From: Bacteroidales bacterium
Lineage (GTDB): Bacteria; Bacteroidota; Bacteroidia; Bacteroidales; P3
Direction: 5' to 3'
Assembly (NCBI GenBank): GCA_028708845.1
Contig: JAQVXZ010000011.1
Coordinates: 1 to 64,000 of the forward strand
Length of the DNA stretch: 64,000 bases
Position numbers and translations under genes: made by a program. The notes under the pieces were generated by a model. That model had not been told where the DNA came from, searched no databases, and worked only from the letters and a program-made list of their open reading frames with translations. Positions 28,099 to 36,178 of this stretch are shown piece by piece (the first letter of the stretch is position 1; the number at the start of each line of letters is the position of its first letter).

Positions 28099-28740
28099 TT
28101 AGTTCTTAAATTCTTTTATGGTTTTTATTGGATCCTCTGAGCCAAAGACTGCATTGCCTGCAACCAAACAATCAGCACCAAAATCCAATAGTTTTTTATA
28201 ATTCTTAAGGCTAACTCCTCCATCTACTTCAATTAAGCAATTAGGAGATTTCCTATTTATTAAGTCTTTAAGTTGTTTAATCTTATTATAGGTGTTTTCA
28301 ATAAAGCTTTGTCCTCCAAAACCTGGATTTACACTCATCAAAAGCACAAGGTCGCATTCTTGAATTATATCTTCTAAAACGCTTATCGGGGTGTGAGGGT
28401 TAAGAACAACTCCTGCTTTCATTCCCAAGCTTTTTATGGAAGATATGCTGCGATGTAAATGTCTGGAAGCTTCATAATGAATGGTTATGATATCAGCACC
28501 AACTTTCTGAAAGTCTTCAAAATACCTATCAGGATCTACAATCATTAGATGCACATCAAGAGGTTTCTTTGCGTATTTTTTAATATACTTTATTACAGGT
28601 TGTCCAAAGCTAATATTAGGAACGAAAACTCCGTCCATAACATCAATATGAAACCAATCTGCTTCACTTTCATTTATTAATTCAATATCCTTTTTCAAAT
28701 TGCCAAAGTCAGCTGACAATAATGATGGTGCTAAAATCAT
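28099..28740 (-). CDS. rpe: Ribulose-phosphate 3-epimerase
   Basis: Interconverts ribulose 5-phosphate and xylulose 5-phosphate. The 213-residue TIM barrel has APSLLSADFGNL at the start, the metal-binding WFHIDVMDGVFVPNIS (~31-46) and LDVHLMIVDPDRY (~62-74), VLLMSVNPGFGGQSFIE (~135-151) and DGGVSLKN (~172). Length is typical. It lies 38 bp after deaD in the same run. Confidence 0.97.
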   Translation of the reverse strand: MILAPSLLSADFGNLKKDIELINESEADWFHIDVMDGVFVPNISFGQPVIKYIKKYAKKPLDVHLMIVDPDRYFEDFQKVGADIITIHYEASRHLHRSISSIKSLGMKAGVVLNPHTPISVLEDIIQECDLVLLMSVNPGFGGQSFIENTYNKIKQLKDLINRKSPNCLIEVDGGVSLKNYKKLLDFGADCLVAGNAVFGSEDPIKTIKEFKN

Positions 28741-28778
28741 TCCAATTCTATTTTTATTTTCCCTAAACTATTTTAGGA

Positions 28779-30680
28779 TTAATACCTTCTTCTATCGCCT
28801 GAACGATCACTTGATCTTCTGTCAGATGATGAGACTCCACTACTATCTCTTCTTCTATCTGATCCGCCTGATGATCTTCTATCTGAAGAACCAGTTGATC
28901 TTCCTCCTGATCTTCTATCTGAAGAACCTGATGACCTTCTGTCAGAACCGCCAGAGGATCTTCCACCTGAGCGGCGATCTGAACCACCACGATCTCTTGA
29001 AGTAGCGTTTCTTGGTTGTGCAATTTCAACAGTAATAGGACGTCCTTTAACAAACTGATCTTTAAAAGCTTCAATAACAATATCTGCCTTATCTGCTCCA
29101 ACTTCAATATAAGAGAAATTATCTAAGATATCAATCTTGCCAATTTCAATATTTCTGTCTTGAGTAAAGTCGTTTATCATTCCAATTATACGCTGAGGAA
29201 CAACCTTGTCTTTATGTCCCATGCTTATAAATAAACGTTGGAAATTGCCGTCTTTATAACCGCCATCTCTTCCGCCATCTCTATCTCCTCTGTCTCTTCC
29301 TCTACCTCTCTCATCTCTTCCTCCTCTCTCATCTCTGTCTCTTCCTCCTCTCGATTCATCAACATTTAAATCTGGTGCGCCTCTATAATATTCTAAGAAA
29401 CGATTAAACTCTAATGATACAAATTTACGAATAAGTTCTTCCTTATCCATTCCTTCTAATTTTTTCATAATATCTGGAAGGAAGGTTTCGATTTCAGCAT
29501 AGTTTACATCAACATTCTCTACCTTATCAATCATATTGAAAAGTTGTTTTGTACAAACTTCTTTTCCTGTTGGTATTTGAACCTTGGTAAATTCTTGTTT
29601 AATCTGACGCTCTAAATCTTTTATCTTATATTTCTCTTTTAGATTGATAATAGCAATAGACATTCCTAATTTATCAGCTCTACCTGTTCTACCACTACGG
29701 TGAACATATTGCTCCAATTCGTCAGGAAGATTATAGTTAATAACGTGAGTTAAATCATTTACGTCAAGCCCTCTTGCAGCCACATCGGTTGCAATAAGTA
29801 ATTGTACGTTTTTGTGACGGAAACGACTCATCACATGGTCTCTTTGAGCTTGTGATAAATCTCCATGAAGACTATCTGCATTATAACCATCTCTGATTAA
29901 TTTATCTGCAACGTCTTGAGTTTCTAGTTTTGTTCTACAGAAAACAATAGCGTAAATATTTGGATAATAGTCAGCAATACGTTTAAGAGCTGAATATCTA
30001 TCCTTTGCTTGCACTAAGTAATAAAAGTGACTAACACTATCTGAACCTTGATTTCTTGTTCCTATTTGTATTCTAATAGCATCTGCCATATAGTTGTTAG
30101 CTATGCGCTCAACATCTTTTGGCATTGTTGCAGAAAATAAAAGAGTATTTCTTTCTTTAGGAGCTTGACTAAGAATATTATCTAAATCATCCTTGAATCC
30201 CATATCCAACATTTCGTCAGCCTCATCAAGGACAACATATTTGATTTTGGAAATATCTACTCTACCTCTATTAATAAGGTCATTCATTCTACCAGGAGTA
30301 GCGACTATCATTTTAACTCCTCTTTTCAAAGCACGTATTTGAATATCTATGCTTGCGCCTCCGTAGACAGGAAGAATAGTACATCCATTTATATATTTTG
30401 CGTAATTTTTACAGTCGTTTGCTATTTGCATACAAAGTTCCCTTGTCGGACAAAGGACTAAGACTTCGGTGTCTTTATTAGTGTAATCCATCTTTTGGAT
30501 TAAAGGCAACCCAAAGGCTGCTGTTTTACCCGTACCTGTTTGGGCTAATGCTACAAGATTCACATCTTGATTAAGCAATATTGGTAAGGTCTCTGCTTGA
30601 ACGGGCATTGCATTTTCAAAGCCTAGTTCATCAATAGCTTTGAGGATCTCTGGACTAATGCCCAATTCTTTAAATGTCAT
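28779..30680 (-). CDS. deaD: DEAD-box ATP-dependent RNA helicase with RS/RG-rich tail
   Basis: The 633-residue RNA helicase has the Q-motif region (FKELGISPEILKAI), motif I AQTGTGKTAAF (~residue 46), motif II VLDEADEMLD (~150), SAT in LLFSATMPKD, and motif VI HRSGRTGRADK. A DbpA/CsdA-type RNA-binding domain (NFQRLFISMGHKDKV on) precedes a low-complexity tail of SDRR-SGG-like repeats (~563-633), and a second RD/RG-rich linker lies near 440-480. Such helicases help ribosome assembly and mRNA turnover, often in the cold. It is first in the run of minus-strand genes ending at 23.7 kb. Confidence 0.93.
   Translation of the reverse strand: MTFKELGISPEILKAIDELGFENAMPVQAETLPILLNQDVNLVALAQTGTGKTAAFGLPLIQKMDYTNKDTEVLVLCPTRELCMQIANDCKNYAKYINGCTILPVYGGASIDIQIRALKRGVKMIVATPGRMNDLINRGRVDISKIKYVVLDEADEMLDMGFKDDLDNILSQAPKERNTLLFSATMPKDVERIANNYMADAIRIQIGTRNQGSDSVSHFYYLVQAKDRYSALKRIADYYPNIYAIVFCRTKLETQDVADKLIRDGYNADSLHGDLSQAQRDHVMSRFRHKNVQLLIATDVAARGLDVNDLTHVINYNLPDELEQYVHRSGRTGRADKLGMSIAIINLKEKYKIKDLERQIKQEFTKVQIPTGKEVCTKQLFNMIDKVENVDVNYAEIETFLPDIMKKLEGMDKEELIRKFVSLEFNRFLEYYRGAPDLNVDESRGGRDRDERGGRDERGRGRDRGDRDGGRDGGYKDGNFQRLFISMGHKDKVVPQRIIGMINDFTQDRNIEIGKIDILDNFSYIEVGADKADIVIEAFKDQFVKGRPITVEIAQPRNATSRDRGGSDRRSGGRSSGGSDRRSSGSSDRRSGGRSTGSSDRRSSGGSDRRRDSSGVSSSDRRSSDRSGDRRRY
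28790..28985 (-). repeat. Coding low-complexity repeat in deaD tail
   Basis: Within the helicase gene, imperfect copies of a unit like GATCTTCTATCTGAAGA recur on the plus strand and encode SDRRS/SGG repeats. It is a likely site of repeat-number variation. Confidence 0.7.
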
Positions 30681-30704
30681 ATATTTTTATTTAGTAATTA
30701 ATCT

Positions 30705-30713
30705 GCAAAAATA
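30705..30713 (-). promoter_or_regulatory. -7 element of the deaD promoter
   Basis: Minus-strand TATTTTTGC matches TAnnTTTG, 24 nt before the deaD start codon. Confidence 0.6.
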
Positions 30714-30790
30714 CAAATAAAAATTCTAATATTCGGAAATAAAACGAATTAAAGTTATTTTCCTAGCATAAATTACTTGTTTATTCTTGT

Positions 30791-30870
30791 ATTTCTTCGT
30801 TTTAATTTGCTGAATTGCTGTTTTAAATTCCTAATCCTTTGTATTAAATTATTCTTTCTTCGTTTCATTT
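30791..30870. repeat. Class B tandem array, 4 x 21 bp (locus 3)
   Basis: Motifs GTTTTAATTT (30799), GTTTTAAATT (30820), GTATTAAATT (30841) and GTTTCATTT (30862) recur with an exact 21-bp period; units 1 and 4 are preceded by TTTCTTC. It lies directly before the class A array, the opposite order to locus 2. Confidence 0.75.
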
Positions 30871-30958
30871 TGCTAAGATGTACATCACAGCGTGCTAAGA
30901 TGTACATCGGAAGATGCTAAGATGTACATCACAGTAAGCTAAGATGTACATCTTAGTA
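30871..30958. repeat. Class A tandem array, 4 x 22 bp (locus 3)
   Basis: GATGTACATC starts at 30877, 30899, 30921 and 30943, exactly 22 bp apart. Unit 4 is the 18-bp perfect palindrome CTAAGATGTACATCTTAG. The spacers (GCGTG, GAAGATG, GTAAG) are the same as at locus 2, and the first 48 bp of the two arrays are identical. Confidence 0.9.
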
Positions 30959-31015
30959 AAATGAAATAAAGAGATAGGGTTTTTATGCCGCGATTAAGGA
31001 TTTTCTTTCCTCGTT

Positions 31016-31411
31016 TTAGTCTTTTCTTACGTAGTGAAGGCTTTCTACTCTTTGAGTTTCATCATTTATTGAGAACTCTAAGATTAGTTCTTTATTGGTT
31101 AGCTTCTTTATATTCATAATTGAAGTGTCCTCAGATCCTAATTGGTAGGAATAAAGCTTATTGTCTCTAATAAAATATCTAACATTAACCTCCTGTTGCC
31201 CATTTGTAATAAGTAAAGTTTTGTCCTGCCTAAATGTATTGAATGTTGGGGGATACTGTGTCATATCTAAGGTGTCGGAACCTTGAGTAGAGTTTCCAAC
31301 AATTAGAATATGCTGCCATTTACCTATAATTTTTTCATCCCCAGTCTTACATGAAATAAATATTGTTGTTATTCCCAATACAAGAATTATTATTAATGCC
31401 TTTGATTTCAT
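31016..31411 (-). CDS. Small lipocalin-like lipoprotein
   Basis: The 131-residue product has a lipoprotein signal (ITTIFISCKTG) and then EKIIGKWQHI, the start pattern of lipocalin-like domains frequent in Bacteroidota lipoproteins. The remainder is predicted beta-rich (FNTFRQDKTLLITNGQQ). No ligand can be inferred. It is a single gene upstream of the deaD repeat region; its stop codon touches the last class B-like motif. Confidence 0.7.
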   Translation of the reverse strand: MKSKALIIILVLGITTIFISCKTGDEKIIGKWQHILIVGNSTQGSDTLDMTQYPPTFNTFRQDKTLLITNGQQEVNVRYFIRDNKLYSYQLGSEDTSIMNIKKLTNKELILEFSINDETQRVESLHYVRKD

Positions 31412-31498
31412 ATTATTGATTTCTTATTTCTTTATTCTGCGAAATTAAGTATTAATTTTCAAACAAAAGATTGAATTTGCAAATATCTTATTCTAAAA

Positions 31499-31531
31499 TT
31501 GAGGATAAAATAAAAAACTGATTACCTTTGT
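31499..31531 (+). promoter_or_regulatory. Promoter of the M20 amidohydrolase gene
   Basis: TTG (31499-31501), a 21-nt spacer and TACCTTTG (31523-31530) fit the -33/-7 pattern, 46 nt before ATG 31577. Confidence 0.6.
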
Positions 31532-31576
31532 ACTTTAAATGATAAAAGTGAATAAACCATATTAATATTGACTGAA

Positions 31577-32779
31577 ATGATTAATCTTAGCCCCATTAAG
31601 GAAGATATCAAAGAAATTGCTGAAAAGTATTTTGACGAAATTGTTGAATATCGTCGTCATTTTCACAAATACCCAGAGCTTTCCAACTTTGAAGAAAATA
31701 CTGCTAAATTTATATGTTCCAAATTAGATGAGCTTGGTTTGGAGTATAAGAAAAATGTTGGAGGCTATGGTATTTATGGTTTTATTGAAGGAAATAACCC
31801 TAAGAAAGACTGCATTGCACTAAGGGCAGATATGGATGCGTTACCAATTAATGAAGAAACTGATTTGGAATATAAGTCAGTAAACGATGGAGTTATGCAT
31901 GCCTGTGGTCACGATGTTCATATGTCTTCTTTGCTTGGTGCAATTAAAATAATAAATGATTTAAAAGATAAGTTTGAAGGTAGGGTGATGTTTATTTTTC
32001 AACCCTCCGAAGAAACCTATCCAGGTGGAGCCTTGAAAATGCTAAGAGATGGGATTTTTGATGAGGTTACGCCCTCTAAAATATTTGCATTTCACTCCAC
32101 TCCTGAAATGTATAGTGGATATATTGGGATGAAAGAGGGAAAATGTATGGCATCAACGGATGAAATTTACATTGATATAATTGGAAGAGGTGGTCATGGA
32201 GCAACACCTGATTTGAATATTGACCCAATTGTTGCAGCCTCGCATGTCGTTATTGCACTTCAAACAATTGTTTCAAGAAATGCAAACCCTACCATTCCAA
32301 CAACTTTTTCAATAGGTAGGTTTATTGCCGAGGGGAGAACAAATGTAATTCCTAATTCTGTTCATATGGAAGGGATAATTAGAACATTTGATGAGGATTG
32401 GAGAAAGGAATGTCATAACCTTATTAAGCAAATTGCAACTCAAACTTCAAACGCTTTTTCTGCTGAGGCAAAGGTATTTATTGATCATGGATATCCTTAC
32501 GTTTATAATAACCCAGAGCTTACCAGATATGCTATTGAGCTTTCAAAAGAGTATTTAGGAGAAGATAAGGTATTGGATATTGATGCAAGGATGACCGCAG
32601 AGGACTTTTCTTATTTTGCACAAAAAGCCCCAAGCTGTTATTTTAGGATTGGAACAAGAAAAGAAGGAAAACCAATAACAAATCTCCATACCTCTACTTT
32701 GGATATTGACGAAGAAAGCATTAAAAATGCAATGGGTATATTGTCCTATTTTGCAATTTGCTCTCTAATTTCTAAGTAA
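31577..32779 (+). CDS. M20-family amidohydrolase (N-acyl-amino-acid / hippurate hydrolase type)
   Basis: The 400-residue metallopeptidase has the M20 blocks YRRHFHKYPELSNFEENTA (residues ~24-42), ALRADMDALPINEETDLEY (~82-100), MHACGHDVHMSSLLGA (~108-123), FQPSEETYPGGALKML, and the dimerisation domain with GRGGHGATPD. Members remove acyl groups from amino acids or peptides; the exact substrate is open. ATG 31577 is chosen; a TTG at 31568 would add three residues. Confidence 0.92.
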   Translation: MINLSPIKEDIKEIAEKYFDEIVEYRRHFHKYPELSNFEENTAKFICSKLDELGLEYKKNVGGYGIYGFIEGNNPKKDCIALRADMDALPINEETDLEYKSVNDGVMHACGHDVHMSSLLGAIKIINDLKDKFEGRVMFIFQPSEETYPGGALKMLRDGIFDEVTPSKIFAFHSTPEMYSGYIGMKEGKCMASTDEIYIDIIGRGGHGATPDLNIDPIVAASHVVIALQTIVSRNANPTIPTTFSIGRFIAEGRTNVIPNSVHMEGIIRTFDEDWRKECHNLIKQIATQTSNAFSAEAKVFIDHGYPYVYNNPELTRYAIELSKEYLGEDKVLDIDARMTAEDFSYFAQKAPSCYFRIGTRKEGKPITNLHTSTLDIDEESIKNAMGILSYFAICSLISK

Positions 32780-32794
32780 TTCATCTTTTTAGTT

Positions 32795-32803
32795 TAACTT
32801 TGC
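32795..32803 (+). promoter_or_regulatory. -7 element of the hpt-adk-obgE promoter
   Basis: TAACTTTGC fits TAnnTTTG. It overlaps the upstream TTG (32800) that would otherwise give a longer hpt frame, so translation must start later, at GTG 32821; the leader would be only about 12 nt. Confidence 0.65.
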
Positions 32804-32820
32804 ATCTTAATTGTAATTTT

Positions 32821-33363
32821 GTGGGAATAATAAACATTAAAGGTAAGACCTTTGAAAAGTACATAGACAACGAAGAAATTAATTTAATCATTAAGTCTTT
32901 AAGCCAAAAGATAAATAATGATTATTCTGGTAAAGAAATATGTTTTATTGTTGTTTTGAATGGTGCTTTTATATTTGCTACTGATTTATTCAAACAAATT
33001 GAAGGCTTGCCAACCATTAGTTTTATTAAACTATCTTCCTATGATGGACTTTCTTCCACAGGAAAGGTAAAAGAATTAATTGGGTTAAATACAGATATTA
33101 AGGGAAAGAATGTAATTATTGTTGATGATATCATTGACACAGGCAACACAATGGAGCTTATAGTTGAAATGTTGAAAGAAAAGAAACCCTCTTCGTTGGA
33201 AGTTTGCACTCTAATGTTTAAACCACAATCATTTAAGAAAGATTTTAACATCAAATACTTTGGGAGGGAAATAAGTGACGAGTTCATTATTGGATACGGG
33301 CTTGATTTTGATGAGTACGGAAGGAACTTAAAAGATATCTATCAGATAAAAAATGATATATAG
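32821..33363 (+). CDS. hpt: Hypoxanthine phosphoribosyltransferase
   Basis: Purine salvage: converts hypoxanthine (and guanine) with PRPP to IMP/GMP. The 180-residue protein has GKEICFIVVLNGAFIFATDLF, and the PRPP loop VIIVDDIIDTGNTME (residues ~98-112). The GTG start at 32821 (MGIINIKGKTFEKYI) is picked because the promoter -7 element lies on the longer alternative and because it gives the usual family length. It is followed by adk (30-bp gap) and obgE in one operon. Confidence 0.92.
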   Translation: MGIINIKGKTFEKYIDNEEINLIIKSLSQKINNDYSGKEICFIVVLNGAFIFATDLFKQIEGLPTISFIKLSSYDGLSSTGKVKELIGLNTDIKGKNVIIVDDIIDTGNTMELIVEMLKEKKPSSLEVCTLMFKPQSFKKDFNIKYFGREISDEFIIGYGLDFDEYGRNLKDIYQIKNDI

Positions 33364-33393
33364 AAAATCACTATTAACAAAACTGAAAACGCT

Positions 33394-34557
33394 ATGTTAA
33401 GTATCGTATTATTTGGAGCTCCTGGAGCTGGAAAAGGAACTCAATCTAAAATGCTAGTTGAGAAATATAACCTTACCTACATTTCAACAGGTGACATACT
33501 TAGGAAAGAAATTGCAGAAGGAACTGAAATAGGTCTTCAAGCAAAAGATATTATCAATAGAGGAGGACTTGTTGATGATGAAATAATTGTGCAAATTATA
33601 GAAAAGACAATTGAAAACTCCACAACAGGAGGAATTCTTTTTGATGGCTTTCCAAGAACAGTTGTTCAAGCCTATATTTTAGAGGGATTGCTTCATAGAA
33701 TGAATCGCCGACTTCTTTGTTTGCTTTCATTGGAAGCTCCAAGAGAATTACTGATAGATAGGATGATTAAGAGAGCTTCAATTGAGGGAAGGGAAGATGA
33801 TAAGAAGGATGTTATTCTAAATCGTTTTAATGAATATGATAACAAAACTATTCCTGTTGCAGAATTCTATAAAGAAAAAGGAATCTATTGTCCAATTGAT
33901 GGAGTTGGTTCAGTGGAAGAAGTGTTTGAAAGATTAGAATCAGTAATAGATAAAACTCTTGAAAATGCTTATAGAAATATCATTCTCTTTGGCCCTCCAG
34001 GCTCAGGAAGAGGTACTCAAGCAAAGAACTTAGCCGAAAAATATGAATTGGTTTACGTCTCAACAGGTGCAATGATTAGAGATGAAATTGAAGCTGGAAC
34101 AGAAATTGGTAACCAATGTAAGCCTTATATAGAAAAAGGGAATAATGTTCCTGACCTAATAGCTATTCAGCTTATTGAGAAAAAGATTAAAAAGAATTCA
34201 AATACAAAAGGATTCCTATTTAAAGGATTCCCTTCAACCTATGTTCAGGCATATATTATGGATGGTATTTTAGAGAAAAAACATACTTCCGTAACTTGTA
34301 TGATTGAAATGCAATCAAATTCACTTCAATGTGTTAAGAGATTAACTCAAAGAAGTAAGACAGATAGAAGGAGGGTTTATGATATGGACCCTGAAATAAT
34401 TATTCATCGTCTTGAAGGTTATGAAGAGTCGGCAGCAAAGGTGAGATCATATTACCAAAAGAAAAACAAATACTATAGTGTTAATTCTGATGGTCCGGTT
34501 GATGTTGTCTTTGAAACTCTTTGCAACATTGTTGACGAGGCTTTAAAGAAAGCCTAA
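33394..34557 (+). CDS. adk: Tandem adenylate kinase: active N-domain fused to a degenerate second copy
   Basis: The 387-residue protein is twice the usual short-lid Adk (about 190). Residues 1-190 have intact motifs: GAPGAGKGTQ, STGDILRKE, FDGFPRT and GREDDKKDVILNRF, so this half should convert AMP and ATP to ADP. Residues ~197-387 repeat the fold with GPPGSGRGTQ (P-loop Lys replaced by Arg), STGAMIRDE (Asp replaced) and FKGFPST (Arg replaced by Ser), so catalysis there is probably lost. It may be regulatory or structural. The gene sits between hpt and obgE. Confidence 0.9.
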   Translation: MLSIVLFGAPGAGKGTQSKMLVEKYNLTYISTGDILRKEIAEGTEIGLQAKDIINRGGLVDDEIIVQIIEKTIENSTTGGILFDGFPRTVVQAYILEGLLHRMNRRLLCLLSLEAPRELLIDRMIKRASIEGREDDKKDVILNRFNEYDNKTIPVAEFYKEKGIYCPIDGVGSVEEVFERLESVIDKTLENAYRNIILFGPPGSGRGTQAKNLAEKYELVYVSTGAMIRDEIEAGTEIGNQCKPYIEKGNNVPDLIAIQLIEKKIKKNSNTKGFLFKGFPSTYVQAYIMDGILEKKHTSVTCMIEMQSNSLQCVKRLTQRSKTDRRRVYDMDPEIIIHRLEGYEESAAKVRSYYQKKNKYYSVNSDGPVDVVFETLCNIVDEALKKA

Positions 34558-34593
34558 TTAAGAAAACAAACATTAAAAGAAAAATAAAATAAT

Positions 34594-35595
34594 ATGCGTT
34601 CAAATTTTGTAGATTATGTGACGATTAACTGTAAGAGTGGAAATGGAGGAAAGGGAAGTACCCACCTTTTGAGGTCACGTCTAACAGCTAAAGGAGGTCC
34701 CGATGGTGGAGATGGAGGAAGAGGAGGACATATTATTTTAAGAGGGAACAAACAATACTGGACTCTTTTACATCTAAAATATACTAAACACATAATTGCT
34801 AAGGATGGAGGAGATGGTGGTAAGAGCCGTCTTACTGGAGCTGATGGAAAAGATGTTATTATTGATGTGCCTCTAGGAACAATTTGTAGGGACGAACTCA
34901 CTGGAGAGATTGATTGTGAAATTATAGAGGAAGGTCAAATGGCTATAATTGCAAGAGGAGGAAGGGGTGGACTAGGTAATGACCATTTCAAAACTTCAAC
35001 CTTTCAAACTCCTCGTTATGCACAACCAGGAGAAGAGGGGCAAGAGCTTTGGAAAGTTATTGAGTTAAAGATTTTGGCCGATGTTGGGCTTGTAGGATTT
35101 CCAAATGCAGGCAAGAGCACACTCCTTAGCGTTATTTCAGCAGCTAAACCAGAAATAGGGGATTATCCATTTACTACCCTAACTCCAAATCTTGGAATTG
35201 TAGGATATAGGGACGATAAGTCTTTTATTATGGCCGATATTCCAGGAATTATTGAAGGAGCATCAGAGGGTAAAGGTTTAGGGCTACGTTTCCTTAAACA
35301 TATTGAAAGAAATTCATTACTTCTTTTTATGGTTCCTTGCGATACAGATGATATCACAAAAGAATATAATATTCTATTAAAGGAGCTTGAAAACTTTAAT
35401 CCAGAGCTAATTGATAAGGATAGGATTCTTGCAATAACTAAATCTGATATGCTTGATGAGGGAATGATAGAAGAAATGAAAAAACTTCTTCCAAAAGGAG
35501 TTAAGTCTTTGTTTATATCTTCAGTTGCAAGAAAAGGACTAACAGAATTAAAGGATTTAATTTGGAAAATTCTAAATGAGGAGATTGATAGATAA
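34594..35595 (+). CDS. obgE: Obg GTPase (ribosome assembly / stress)
   Basis: The 333-residue protein has the glycine-rich Obg fold at residues 1-158 ([39 protein letters not shown]) and a GTPase domain with G1 GFPNAGKST (~167), G3 DIPGIIEGA and G4 TKSD. The variable C-terminal domain of some Obg proteins is missing, as is usual in this phylum. It overlaps the PAP2 gene by 20 nt. Confidence 0.97.
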   Translation: MRSNFVDYVTINCKSGNGGKGSTHLLRSRLTAKGGPDGGDGGRGGHIILRGNKQYWTLLHLKYTKHIIAKDGGDGGKSRLTGADGKDVIIDVPLGTICRDELTGEIDCEIIEEGQMAIIARGGRGGLGNDHFKTSTFQTPRYAQPGEEGQELWKVIELKILADVGLVGFPNAGKSTLLSVISAAKPEIGDYPFTTLTPNLGIVGYRDDKSFIMADIPGIIEGASEGKGLGLRFLKHIERNSLLLFMVPCDTDDITKEYNILLKELENFNPELIDKDRILAITKSDMLDEGMIEEMKKLLPKGVKSLFISSVARKGLTELKDLIWKILNEEIDR

Positions 35596-36178
35596 AGACA
35601 TTGAACTCTTTTACCTAATTAATGGGCATAGGAATGACTTCTTTGACTATGTTTTTGCTTTTCTAAGCCATAGCCTTAGTTTCGTTATAGCTATTCTTGT
35701 TGCAACCGCATTTCTAACAATTAAAAAATTCAAGAAAGAGTTTTGGGTTATTATTATATTAGTTGCCCTATCTTTTCTTTTGGCAGACAGAATATCTGTT
35801 TTATGCTTTAAGGATGTCTTTGAAAGGCTTAGACCAAGCCATGCATTAGCAGGGGTCAATTTAGTCAAGCTTGATTCTTGGAGGCTTGTCTTTGACTATA
35901 AAGGAGGACAGTTTGGCTTCGTGTCTTCTCATGCTGCAAATGCATTTTCATTAGCAACAATATTTGCTATACTTGGAAAAAGGTATAAATCTTTCTCAAT
36001 ATCTATAATATTGTGGGCAGTTCTAGTTGCCTATTCAAGAGTTTATTGTGGAGTACACTACCCAGGCGATGTTATTTGTGGAGCCTTACTTGGAGTGATA
36101 ATTGGCTATATGATAATTCTATTATATAGACTAGCTAAAAAGAAGTTTAAGTTTTTATCTAGAGATATAAATAATTAA
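35576..36178 (+). CDS. PAP2-family membrane phosphatase
   Basis: The 200-residue membrane protein has five or six hydrophobic segments and the PAP2 motifs [12 protein letters not shown] (K-x6-RP type), [10 protein letters not shown] (SGH type, with SSH) and [16 protein letters not shown] (SR-x5-H-x3-D). Likely substrates are lipid phosphates such as undecaprenyl pyrophosphate or phosphatidic acid. It starts inside obgE and its end overlaps the convergent mnmG by 24 bp. Confidence 0.9.
   Translation: MRRLIDKDIELFYLINGHRNDFFDYVFAFLSHSLSFVIAILVATAFLTIKKFKKEFWVIIILVALSFLLADRISVLCFKDVFERLRPSHALAGVNLVKLDSWRLVFDYKGGQFGFVSSHAANAFSLATIFAILGKRYKSFSISIILWAVLVAYSRVYCGVHYPGDVICGALLGVIIGYMIILLYRLAKKKFKFLSRDINN

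Larger units (their letters stand above)
30681..31015. other. 335-bp intergenic region upstream of deaD
   Basis: Contains the deaD -7 element near its left end, an AT-rich stretch, a class B array (30791-30870) and a class A array (30871-30958). Two further class B-like motifs (GATTAAGG at 30992, GTTTTAGT at 31013, 21 bp apart) reach the stop codon of the lipoprotein gene. No coding frame or tRNA is seen. Confidence 0.75.

Noticed and set aside
28763-29107. Leu/Glu/Gln-rich 114-codon frame on the minus strand in the helicase tail
   Set aside because: It is a second-frame reading of the repeated DNA of deaD with no independent support.
30871-30958. Rho-independent terminators as the role of the class A arrays
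   Set aside because: The units form short hairpins but no T-run follows them, and they also occur between divergent genes where no terminator is needed.
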